From contig JBDHXH010000007.1 of NCBI GenBank assembly GCA_039810605.1, positions 1 to 64,000 on the forward strand: a DNA stretch of 64,000 nucleotides, given 5' to 3'. A program made the position numbers and the translations under genes. The notes under the pieces are model-generated. The model was given only the letters and a program-made list of their open reading frames with translations. It did no database searches and was not told where the DNA came from. Below, piece after piece: positions 27,207 through 34,858 of the stretch. Numbering within the stretch: the first letter of the stretch is position 1; each line of letters begins with the position of its first letter. Source of the stretch: JAGPCH01 sp039810605 (lineage in GTDB: Bacteria; Bacteroidota; Ignavibacteria; Tepidaquicellales; Tepidaquicellaceae).

Positions 27207-28490
27207 ATGGCTGAAGTATACAAAGAACCGGCTCCTTACAAGAAGGATGAGGCGAATCCTTTTGAATCAATGCTGGTGAGATTTGACAAAGCATGTGACC
27301 TTTACGGACTTGATGAAGGATTATACAAGTATCTCAAGCATCCCGTAAAGCAGATTGTAGTTTCAATTCCCGTGGCTATGGATAATGGAAAGCTCGAGGT
27401 ATTTGAAGGATACAGAGTGATTCATGATAACATTCTCGGACCTTCAAAGGGCGGCATTAGATATGCTCCTGATGTTGACATTGATGAAGTAAAAGCGCTT
27501 GCTTCATGGATGACATGGAAATGCGCAATTGCCAATCTTCCGTTTGGGGGTGCAAAGGGCGCGGTAAAATGTGATCCGACAAAATTATCAATGCGTGAAC
27601 TTGAACTCATTACAAGAAGATACACTGCAAATTTATTCGAGATCCTCGGACCAGATTCAGATGTTCCTGCTCCGGATATGAATACCGACGAACAAATAAT
27701 GGCCTGGATAATGGATACTTACAGCATGCACAAGAAAAAAACAGTTACCGGAGTCGTAACCGGTAAGCCGATTATTGTGGGCGGTTCGAGAGGCAGAAGA
27801 GAAGCAACAGGAAGGGGTGTAATGATTGCAACTATGGCAGCCTTGAAAACTTTGGAAATAGATCCAACGTCATGTACAGCTGTGATACAGGGATTCGGAA
27901 ACGTAGGCTCTGTCAGCGCTCATCTGCTCAATGAAAAGGGGGTAAAGATAATTGCAATCAGCGACGTGACGGGTGGCTATTATGACCCGTCTGGGATTGA
28001 CATAAAAAAAGCAATTGATTATGCGACAGCAAACCGCGTCCTCGAAGGAGGAAATTTCGGAACGAAGATTTCGAATGAAGAACTTCTTGAGCTTCAATGC
28101 GATATACTTGTTCCCGCTGCAAAGGAAGATCAAATCACTGCGCACAACGCAGACAAGATTAAGGCAAAGCTGATTGTAGAAGGCGCAAATGGTCCTATAT
28201 CGGCAGATGCAGACGACATAATTGCAGGAAATGGAATTCGTGTTATTCCTGATATACTTGCAAACTCCGGCGGAGTTATTGTTTCATATTTTGAATGGGT
28301 TCAGGACAGGATTGGTTATTTCTGGGATGAAGATGATGTGAACAGCAGGCTCAACAGGTTGATGACGGAAGCATTTGACAATGTTTACAATACGGCAGTT
28401 GAATACAATACGACTTTCAGACTCGGCGCTTATGTCTATGCGATTGACAAAGTTTCGCGTGTGCTGAAACTTAGAGGTATCTACGGTTAG
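27207..28490 (+). CDS. gdhA: Glutamate dehydrogenase (NAD(P)+)
   Basis: A 427-residue hexameric-class glutamate dehydrogenase. Motifs: GPSKGGIRYAPDVDIDEVKA and PFGGAKGAVKCDP (substrate and catalytic lysines), PAPDMNTDEQIMAW, the Rossmann AVIQGFGNVGSVSAH, and the C-terminal EWVQDRIGYFWDEDDV. It interconverts glutamate with 2-oxoglutarate and ammonium. ATG 27207 is chosen because MAEVYKEPAPYKKDEANPFE is the usual family N-terminus; an in-frame TTG at 27132 would add 25 unrelated residues. It heads a long run of plus-strand genes. Confidence 0.94.
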   Translation: MAEVYKEPAPYKKDEANPFESMLVRFDKACDLYGLDEGLYKYLKHPVKQIVVSIPVAMDNGKLEVFEGYRVIHDNILGPSKGGIRYAPDVDIDEVKALASWMTWKCAIANLPFGGAKGAVKCDPTKLSMRELELITRRYTANLFEILGPDSDVPAPDMNTDEQIMAWIMDTYSMHKKKTVTGVVTGKPIIVGGSRGRREATGRGVMIATMAALKTLEIDPTSCTAVIQGFGNVGSVSAHLLNEKGVKIIAISDVTGGYYDPSGIDIKKAIDYATANRVLEGGNFGTKISNEELLELQCDILVPAAKEDQITAHNADKIKAKLIVEGANGPISADADDIIAGNGIRVIPDILANSGGVIVSYFEWVQDRIGYFWDEDDVNSRLNRLMTEAFDNVYNTAVEYNTTFRLGAYVYAIDKVSRVLKLRGIYG

Positions 28491-28492
28491 GA

Positions 28493-29113
28493 ATGAAATT
28501 GAAATACTTCTTAAGTATTGCTCTGTTCATTATACATGGAAGTATTTCATATCCGCAGTCTGACAGAAGCAATATTGAAATCATTGACAGGCTGATTGAT
28601 GAAAGTCTTGTTCCTGTTGCAAACAGGCTCACGATACTTGGAACAGACAAATTGTATGAATTGCATTCTTCAGGGAATGATGATGCTGAATCATATCTCT
28701 TTGAGAGTTTGACAAGACAGTATCAGAAATTCAGATTTTTGTTGGGAGAAGAATCTGACAGTTCCGCATACAAAATTGAAATCAGCCGTCCTGTTATCAA
28801 AGTCGAATACAAAAAAATTTATACCGATGATTTGCTTGGAACGAAGAGAGTGCAGAGAGTAGTTAGAGTCTCATATAATCTTCAAGTGATTTCTATAAAA
28901 GATCCTTCAAACATCAGCAGCATTAATTTTGACAGATCCACAAAAGACAGTTTTGATCTGGATAAATTAGACCTTGTCCAGGACAGGCGATATTCTTTTT
29001 CCGAGGCGCTGCTTCCCGAGGAAAGCGATCTGAACAAGATTTTGCTCCCTGCGTTAATTGTACTGGCTTCAGCCGCAACAATCGCATTATTTTTCATCAT
29101 CAGAAGCAAATAA
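28493..29113 (+). CDS. Unknown exported protein with C-terminal membrane anchor
   Basis: I do not recognise this 206-residue protein. It has an N-terminal signal (MKLKYFLSIALFIIHGSISYPQ), a middle region alternating helix and strand (SYLFESLTRQYQKFRFLLGE, then KIEISRPVIKVEYKKIYTDD), and a C-terminal hydrophobic helix IALFF within LLPALIVLASAATIALFFII ending in RSK. The topology suggests a periplasmic domain anchored in the inner membrane. It starts 2 bp after gdhA and ends 5 bp before bamD, so it may serve envelope biogenesis together with BamD. Confidence 0.6.
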   Translation: MKLKYFLSIALFIIHGSISYPQSDRSNIEIIDRLIDESLVPVANRLTILGTDKLYELHSSGNDDAESYLFESLTRQYQKFRFLLGEESDSSAYKIEISRPVIKVEYKKIYTDDLLGTKRVQRVVRVSYNLQVISIKDPSNISSINFDRSTKDSFDLDKLDLVQDRRYSFSEALLPEESDLNKILLPALIVLASAATIALFFIIRSK

Positions 29114-29118
29114 GCATA

Positions 29119-29925
29119 TTGATAAAAAAGAAAATCAAAAGCCGGAGGAAGAGCATACATCCATTATATTGTATTAAGCCCGCGTTATTTATCCTGATAA
29201 TATTTTTTTCCGCAGCTGTTTTGAGTTCATGCGGTTCATCGGGAAGCTCGATAAAGACAGACGATCCCGAGAGCGCTTACCTCATTGCAAAGTCCAAATA
29301 TGACCGTCAAGATTATCTCGATGCAATTGATGATTTCACATTGATAAAACTGAAGTTCTCCGGGAGCAGTATTATTGACAAAGCAATCTATTATCTCGGA
29401 ATGAGTTATTACAAAAGAGAAGAGTTTATACTCGGACTTTATGAATTTGAATCGCTTGTAAAAAATTATCCTTCAAGCAGTTTGTCCGAAGACGCAAGAT
29501 ACATGCTCGCCATGTCGTATTACGGACTATCTCCTCAATATAGTCTGGATCAGACATATACGCGCTATGCAATCAGCGAATTCCAGAATTTCCTTGAGCT
29601 TTATCCAAAGAGCAAATATGCGGGAGAAGCTGACAGAAAGATTCAGGAGATGAGAGAAAAGCTTGCACTTAAAGCATACAAGAGCGCAGACCTGTATTTT
29701 AATCTTGATAATTACAGATCTGCGCTGGTTTATTATGACGAAATACTCAATGAATATTTTGATACGAAGTATGCAGATGACGCGCTATACGGAAAAATAC
29801 AGGCACTGATACACAAGAAAAGATATGAAGATGCAAAGAAAGAGATTGAAAGATTTGAACTCAAGTTTTCTTCGAGTCCTTATCTGTCAAGGGTAAAATC
29901 TCTTAAAGCAAAAATTCCATCATAG
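29119..29925 (+). CDS. bamD: Outer membrane assembly lipoprotein BamD
   Basis: A 268-residue lipoprotein with a long N-terminus before the lipobox (AVLSSC, about residue 38) and five tetratricopeptide-like repeats: SAYLIAKSKYDRQDYLDAID, KAIYYLGMSYYKREEF, DARYMLAMSYYGLSPQYSLD and so on. The last block, with QTYTRYAISEFQNFLELYP, is diagnostic of BamD. It works with BamA at the outer membrane to fold beta-barrel proteins. TTG 29119 is the only start that gives the full signal. The following gene starts 1 bp after its stop codon. Confidence 0.9.
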   Translation: MIKKKIKSRRKSIHPLYCIKPALFILIIFFSAAVLSSCGSSGSSIKTDDPESAYLIAKSKYDRQDYLDAIDDFTLIKLKFSGSSIIDKAIYYLGMSYYKREEFILGLYEFESLVKNYPSSSLSEDARYMLAMSYYGLSPQYSLDQTYTRYAISEFQNFLELYPKSKYAGEADRKIQEMREKLALKAYKSADLYFNLDNYRSALVYYDEILNEYFDTKYADDALYGKIQALIHKKRYEDAKKEIERFELKFSSSPYLSRVKSLKAKIPS

Positions 29926-29926
29926 T

Positions 29927-30409
29927 ATGAATGCAAAGACAGTTAAAGAATCAAAGGTTGAAATGGTGGAGCTTGTTCTTCCCAATGATACAAACATTCT
30001 CGGCAATCTGCTCGGCGGAAGACTGATGCACTGGATGGATATTGCAGCAGCAATTGCTGCGTCCAAACATTGCAACAAGGTTGCCGTTACTGCAAGCGTT
30101 GACAATCTGAATTTCCACCATGCCATAGTACTTGGAAATATTGTCCGGCTGAAAGTATCCGTCAACCGCGCATTCAACACTTCGATGGAAGTTGGCGTGA
30201 AAGTTGAAATTGAAGATATACTCACGGGTGAAAGGATACATTCCAATTCTGCATATCTGACTTTTGTCAGCATTGATGCAAAGACGAAGAAGCCTGTGAA
30301 AGTCCCTGAAATCATTCCCGAAACCGATGAGGAGAAAAGAAGATATGAACAGGCTCTGAAGCGGCGTGAACAAAGACTTTCCGAAAAACACGGCATCATA
30401 CAGCACTAA
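29927..30409 (+). CDS. Acyl-CoA thioesterase, hotdog fold
   Basis: A 160-residue single hotdog-domain enzyme. The recognisable parts are LPNDTNILGNLLGGRLMHWM (the conserved N/D catalytic region), ASVDNLNFHHAI and GERIHSNSAYLTFVSID. It resembles the YciA/cytosolic acyl-CoA hydrolase group, which cleave short to long acyl-CoA esters. The C-terminus is a charged helix (EEKRRYEQALKRREQRLSEK). It starts 1 bp after bamD, implying translational coupling, although no functional link with BamD is obvious. Confidence 0.87.
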   Translation: MNAKTVKESKVEMVELVLPNDTNILGNLLGGRLMHWMDIAAAIAASKHCNKVAVTASVDNLNFHHAIVLGNIVRLKVSVNRAFNTSMEVGVKVEIEDILTGERIHSNSAYLTFVSIDAKTKKPVKVPEIIPETDEEKRRYEQALKRREQRLSEKHGIIQH

Positions 30410-30497
30410 AAAATAACCATTGTAATTTAATGTCCGTGCAGAATTTGAATTTGATTCTTGCTAATTCTGAAATCATTCCAAACAGCTTTTGCTGCCA

Positions 30498-31130
30498 ATG
30501 AACAGTATCCGAATTTTATGCAGAGATATCTCGAAAACATTTTCGGGAAAATCTGTTTTCAAAAATGTTAACTTTGAATTATCGGATTTCCAGTCTCTTT
30601 GCATAACAGGAAGGAACGGATCCGGAAAATCCACTCTCATAAAAATCATTTCAGGCTTGATCCACCCTTCAAAGGGAAAGATAGTCTATGAGATTGAAGG
30701 CAATGAACTTCCAAAAGAAAGTTGGTTTGAGAAGACAGGATTGATTTCTCCTTATATAAATTTGTATGAAGAACTTTCGGGATACGAGAACCTCGATTTT
30801 TTTTACAGACTGCGCAGCAGAGATGACGGTAAAGACAAAATCAACGGACTTTTGGAAGCAGTCGGTTTGAAAGGCAAAGGAAATGAACTATTGAAGAATT
30901 ATTCTTCGGGGATGAAACAGAGGCTCAAGCTTGCGTTTTCAGTTTTGCATGATCCGGATATCCTGGTCATGGATGAGCCGCGGATGAATCTTGATTCTGC
31001 AGGAATTGAAATCATGAATGAGATTGCTTTACGTCAGAAGGAGAGAGGAATGCTGATAATAGCGACGAACGATGAGGAAGATCAAAGGCTTTGTGAGAAA
31101 TTTCTGAACATACAGGATTTTGTCAATTGA
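30498..31130 (+). CDS. ccmA: Heme/cytochrome c maturation ABC transporter ATPase CcmA
   Basis: A 210-residue ABC ATPase: Walker A GRNGSGKST (38-46), signature YSSGMKQRLKLA, Walker B DILVMDEP. Size and neighbours (ccmB overlapping, ccmC and ccmD downstream) identify it as CcmA, which with CcmB drives release of holo-CcmE during cytochrome c maturation. ATG 30498 is favoured over a TTG at 30489. The position after the Walker B reads RMNLD, whereas most ABC proteins have TxGLD or TxNLD; this is a mild deviation. The stop overlaps the start of ccmB. Confidence 0.88.
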   Translation: MNSIRILCRDISKTFSGKSVFKNVNFELSDFQSLCITGRNGSGKSTLIKIISGLIHPSKGKIVYEIEGNELPKESWFEKTGLISPYINLYEELSGYENLDFFYRLRSRDDGKDKINGLLEAVGLKGKGNELLKNYSSGMKQRLKLAFSVLHDPDILVMDEPRMNLDSAGIEIMNEIALRQKERGMLIIATNDEEDQRLCEKFLNIQDFVN

Positions 31131-31798
31131 AGGGAGCATTTCGAAGAGCGCTGATAATTTTCCGAAAGGACATTAAGTCTGAATTCAGAACGCGATATGT
31201 CCTCAATGCACTGCTTATGTTTGTGCTTGTAACTATTTCGATCATAAGATTCGCAGTGGGAGATGAAAAGATTGATGACGAGATACTTACAGGACTTCTT
31301 TGGATTGCCGTATTCTTCTCGGCGTCGGGAGGGCTTTCAAGAACTTTCGTGAAGGAAGAAGAGAAGGAAACAACTTCTGCATTAAAGCTCTCATCTTACC
31401 CGGCCGAAGTGATAGGCGGTAAACTGATTTTCAATCTTGCTCTTTCGTTCGCTCTTAATATTTTTATACTCATACTTTTTGTCGGCATTATGGATTATGA
31501 TATAAAAAATGCGGGCGCTTTTCTTCTGATAATGATTCTGGGAAATTTCGGATTAGTTTCTGCTTCAACAATTATTTCCGCAATCATCTCCAAGGCAAAT
31601 TCGAAAGGGACTCTCTATCCCGTGCTTTCATTTCCGATATTGCTCCCTCTGCTGATTACGGTGATAAACGCTACGAAGCTTGCTTGTTCAGGTGTTGAAC
31701 TAAAGTACCTTACCGGTGATATGCAGATACTGATTTCGTATGATGTTGTCGTTACGGCAGTATCTCTTATGCTCTTTAAATTTGTTTGGGAAGATTGA
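31127..31798 (+). CDS. ccmB: Heme exporter membrane subunit CcmB
   Basis: A 223-residue integral membrane protein with about six hydrophobic helices. The N-terminus (FRKDIKSEFRTRYVLNALLM) and the block GGLSRTFVKEEEKETTSALK match CcmB, as does LYPVLSFPILLPLLI. It forms the membrane channel paired with CcmA. The TTG start at 31127 overlaps the ccmA stop, so the pair is translationally coupled. A 146-bp gap with a GATGACATT direct repeat separates it from the GNAT gene. Confidence 0.88.
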   Translation: MKGAFRRALIIFRKDIKSEFRTRYVLNALLMFVLVTISIIRFAVGDEKIDDEILTGLLWIAVFFSASGGLSRTFVKEEEKETTSALKLSSYPAEVIGGKLIFNLALSFALNIFILILFVGIMDYDIKNAGAFLLIMILGNFGLVSASTIISAIISKANSKGTLYPVLSFPILLPLLITVINATKLACSGVELKYLTGDMQILISYDVVVTAVSLMLFKFVWED

Positions 31799-31944
31799 TG
31801 GCAATTTGTTTTTTGATGACATTAGATGACATTTCAGATTAACTTAATGAATTGGCTTAATTGAAATTTTGAACTAAGTTTGAAAAGAATAAAATCATAT
31901 AGAAGAAGCGCAGCGACGTTCAAATATTCAATTGAAGAAAAAAT

Positions 31945-32340
31945 ATGAGAGTATCATACAGAATAAATAAAAAAATAACTCCGGAACAATTGTCAGTGCT
32001 TTTCAGGAATTCAGGAATAAACAGACCTTATGAAGATATCGCAAGATTGAAGAAGATGCTTGATAATTCCAACCTTGTAATTTCAGCATGGTGTGAAGGT
32101 AGGCTGATTGGCATTTCGCGGGCTCTTACAGATTTTTGTTACTGCTGTTATCTTTCCGATCTGGCTGTTGACAGGAAGTTCCAGAAAAACGGAGTAGGCA
32201 AGGAGCTCATCAGATTGACCAGGAGAGAGTGCGGCGATCAATCAATGTTACTTTTGCTGTCCGCTCCGCAGGCGATGGACTATTACCCGAAAGTTAAGTT
32301 TGAAAAAGTAGGCAACGGATTTATAATCAACAGAAAATGA
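31945..32340 (+). CDS. GNAT family N-acetyltransferase
   Basis: A 131-residue GNAT domain. The acetyl-CoA binding site is in LAVDRKFQKNGVGKELIRLT, which has the Q/RxxGxG/A core (QKNGVG), and the protein ends with the usual C-terminal strands around MDYYPKVKFEKVGNG. It probably acetylates an amine, but the substrate is unknown. The gene sits between ccmB and ccmC and overlaps ccmC by 4 bp, so it is embedded in the cytochrome c maturation operon although GNAT enzymes are not part of the known pathway. Confidence 0.85.
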   Translation: MRVSYRINKKITPEQLSVLFRNSGINRPYEDIARLKKMLDNSNLVISAWCEGRLIGISRALTDFCYCCYLSDLAVDRKFQKNGVGKELIRLTRRECGDQSMLLLLSAPQAMDYYPKVKFEKVGNGFIINRK

Positions 32341-32981
32341 ATAACATCATAAAATATCTGACATTCATAATAATTACATGCGTAATAGTTTTCGGAATCA
32401 TTTTACCTATACCAAACATTCCCGCTCTTGGCGATAAGGCAAGAATACTTTATTTCCATGTTCCGATGTCGTGGATTTCTGTTCTGGCATTTTTCCTTTC
32501 AATGTTTTACTCAATTAAATATCTGAAGTCCAGAGATCACAATTACGACATAAAATCTTTTTCATCAGCGCAGCTTGGATTTCTATTCTGCGTGCTTGCA
32601 ACAGCGACGGGTTCGCTCTGGGCAAAATTCAACTGGGGCTCATTCTGGAACTGGGATCCGAGACAGACTTCGATTTTTATCCTGCTGCTGATATACGGGG
32701 CATACTTCGCGCTGCGTTCGGCTATTGATTCGGAAGAACAGAAAGCAAAGTTGTCTTCTGTCTATGCGATAATTGCCGCAGTCACCGTCCCGTTTTTTGT
32801 ATTCATCATGCCGCGCCTTGTTGAGAGCCTTCATCCTGATCCGATTATTAACACGCAGGGGAAAATTAAAATGGATACGACAATGCTCATTGTCTTTCTA
32901 TCCTCTCTCGTTGGATTTACAATGCTTTTTGCATGGTGTCTGAATTTGAAAATCAGAATTGAAAAACTTAACATAAAATAG
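32337..32981 (+). CDS. ccmC: Cytochrome c biogenesis protein CcmC
   Basis: A 214-residue protein with six predicted membrane helices. It carries the tryptophan-rich heme-handling motif WGSFWNWDPRQTS (residues ~100-112) and the flanking histidines: His41 in YFHVPMSW and one in RLVESLHPDP. CcmC loads heme onto the chaperone CcmE on the periplasmic side. The size fits CcmC rather than the much larger CcmF/CcsA fusion. It overlaps the GNAT gene and is followed 18 bp later by ccmD. I find no ccmE, ccmF or ccmG homologue next to it. Confidence 0.92.
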   Translation: MNNIIKYLTFIIITCVIVFGIILPIPNIPALGDKARILYFHVPMSWISVLAFFLSMFYSIKYLKSRDHNYDIKSFSSAQLGFLFCVLATATGSLWAKFNWGSFWNWDPRQTSIFILLLIYGAYFALRSAIDSEEQKAKLSSVYAIIAAVTVPFFVFIMPRLVESLHPDPIINTQGKIKMDTTMLIVFLSSLVGFTMLFAWCLNLKIRIEKLNIK

Positions 32982-32999
32982 AATAAATAAAATATCCGA

Positions 33000-33146
33000 A
33001 TGACTTCGTTATATGATTTCCTGGAAACAAATTCAATGTATGTGGTACTACTCATTGTCTTGATAATCTGGATAGGGATTTTTGGATTTATGTGGAGGCT
33101 TGATAAGAAGCTGAAAGAGATTGAAAACAGGGTATCCGGCAGCTAA
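33000..33146 (+). CDS. ccmD: CcmD-like small membrane protein
   Basis: A 48-residue ORF starting ATG 33000 and ending TAA 33146. It reads as a short N-terminus (MTSLYDFLETNSMYVV), one membrane helix (LLIVLIIWIGIFGFMW) and a charged tail (RLDKKLKEIENRVSGS). Size, topology and position just after ccmC match CcmD-family proteins, which help release holo-CcmE. It is easily missed because of its length. The remaining 100 bp before nuoH are AT-rich. Confidence 0.8.
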   Translation: MTSLYDFLETNSMYVVLLIVLIIWIGIFGFMWRLDKKLKEIENRVSGS

Positions 33147-33249
33147 GGACATTTGCCTGTCAAATGTTGATCATAAATAATTGCAAGTGCATTTAATTTT
33201 TATATTTTTTTTCTGATTTTACTTAAAATTCTTAACAACAGAGATTTGA

Positions 33250-34284
33250 ATGTCTGAAGGTTTACTTGATTTTATAATTACATTAGCAAAGATTGCCGTT
33301 GTTCAGTTTGTGTTGTTGACGACAGTTGCTTATACTGTTTATGCGGAAAGAAGAGTGTCCGCTTTCATTCAAAACAGAATTGGACCTAACCGCGTTGGAC
33401 CTCAAGGTCTTCTGCAGCCACTTGTGGACATCATTAAACTTCTGATGAAGGAAGATATTGTTCCTTCAAGGGCAAACCGTCTGTTGCATGCTTTAGCACC
33501 GGCAATATCCGTAATTGTCGCGCTCTCAACTTTCGCAGTCATTCCGTTCGGTGACACAATCAACATTGGAGGAAAAATTATTAAGCTGCAGATCGCTGAT
33601 GTAAATATCGGCATCTTGTATTTCCTTGCTATGGCATCGCTCGGAGTTTATGGAGTAACAATCAGCGGATGGTCATCAAACAGCAAGTACTCTCTGCTTG
33701 GCGGACTTCGTTCATCGGCACAAATGATAAGTTATGAATTATCAATGGGGCTTGCGGTAATTGCGGTAATTCTTCTTAACGGTACTCTTGAACTTGACAA
33801 GATTGTGCAGTCGCAGGCAGGATGGAAATGGAATCTGATACTTCAACCTGTTGGTTTCATAATATTTCTCACTGCGTCCTTCGCGGAGACAAACAGAACT
33901 CCCTTTGATCTGCCGGAAGCAGAGCAAGAGCTTGTCGCAGGATATCATACTGAATACTCGAGCATGAAATTTGCTCTGTTCTTTTTGGCCGAATATATGA
34001 ATGTTGTAGTTTCATCCGCAATGATTGTGACGCTGTATCTGGGCGGATGGCATTTTCCGTATCTGGAAACATTCGGACTTCCGCCATTTTGGGTAAGCAT
34101 TATTCAGATACTTACTTTTACAATCAAGGTCTCGATGTTGATTTTCTTTTTCATCTGGATAAGATGGACAATACCGAGATTTCGTTATGACCAGCAGATG
34201 AATCTGGGATGGAAAGTTTTGCTTCCGCTGGGAATTGCAAACCTCGTTGTAACTGCTGTTGTGATTTTATTAACCAAACATTAA
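33250..34284 (+). CDS. nuoH: NADH-quinone oxidoreductase subunit H
   Basis: A 344-residue complex I membrane subunit of normal length with about eight helices. The signature blocks are YAERRVSAFIQNRIGPNRVG, QPLVDIIKLLMKED and AETNRTPFDLPEAEQELVAG followed by YSSMKFALFFLAEY. NuoH helps form the quinone-binding site and links the peripheral and membrane arms. Here it stands without nuoG or nuoI; nuoM is 22 kb away on the opposite strand, so complex I genes are dispersed. It lies 103 bp after ccmD and 22 bp before a TlpA-like gene. Confidence 0.96.
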   Translation: MSEGLLDFIITLAKIAVVQFVLLTTVAYTVYAERRVSAFIQNRIGPNRVGPQGLLQPLVDIIKLLMKEDIVPSRANRLLHALAPAISVIVALSTFAVIPFGDTINIGGKIIKLQIADVNIGILYFLAMASLGVYGVTISGWSSNSKYSLLGGLRSSAQMISYELSMGLAVIAVILLNGTLELDKIVQSQAGWKWNLILQPVGFIIFLTASFAETNRTPFDLPEAEQELVAGYHTEYSSMKFALFFLAEYMNVVVSSAMIVTLYLGGWHFPYLETFGLPPFWVSIIQILTFTIKVSMLIFFFIWIRWTIPRFRYDQQMNLGWKVLLPLGIANLVVTAVVILLTKH

Positions 34285-34306
34285 CAAACTTCAATTAACG
34301 CTCTAA

Positions 34307-34816
34307 ATGAAATACCGAAATCTTTACATCGCAGTATTTTTGTTCTTACTGCCTCTCGCTTCATTTTCCCAAACCTATAATGATTTTACATTAACCGATC
34401 TGGAAGGCAATGACGTAACACTTAACGATCTTCTTAAGAAGGGACCGGTATTGGTTTCCTTCTGGGCAACATGGTGCACGCCGTGCAAGGAAGAGATGAA
34501 GAAACTTCAGCCGATTTATGAAAAATATAAAGCTGACGGGTTCACTTATCTTGCAGTCAATCAGGATAATCAGAAATCAGTTTCAAAAGTAAAATCATAT
34601 ATTAACGCCAGCGGATATTCTTTCCCGGTTGTGTTTGATCCGGATAAGAAAGTCTTCGAAGCATACCTCGGAGTGGGAATGCCCTATTCACTCCTGATAT
34701 CACCCCAAAAGAAAATTGTTGCAAAACATCTCGGATACGTTACGGGAGATGAGTACAAGATTGAAGAAGAGATAAAAGACCTTCTAAAATCAGGTTCTGA
34801 CGAAAATCAGAAATAA
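34307..34816 (+). CDS. TlpA-like periplasmic thioredoxin
   Basis: A 169-residue thioredoxin-fold protein with a signal peptide (MKYRNLYIAVFLFLLPLASFS) and the redox motif WCTPC (Cys57, Cys60) inside LVSFWATWCTPCKEEMKKL. The GMPYSLLISP block contains the conserved cis-proline region. Such proteins reduce or isomerise periplasmic thiols, often apocytochrome c. Just downstream of the ccm genes and nuoH, a CcmG/ResA-like role in keeping heme-binding cysteines reduced is plausible but not proven. A DUF6029 gene follows after 42 bp. Confidence 0.88.
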   Translation: MKYRNLYIAVFLFLLPLASFSQTYNDFTLTDLEGNDVTLNDLLKKGPVLVSFWATWCTPCKEEMKKLQPIYEKYKADGFTYLAVNQDNQKSVSKVKSYINASGYSFPVVFDPDKKVFEAYLGVGMPYSLLISPQKKIVAKHLGYVTGDEYKIEEEIKDLLKSGSDENQK

Positions 34817-34858
34817 CAATTCGTATTTTTCTAAAATTTGTTCAAAAGGAAAATTTTA

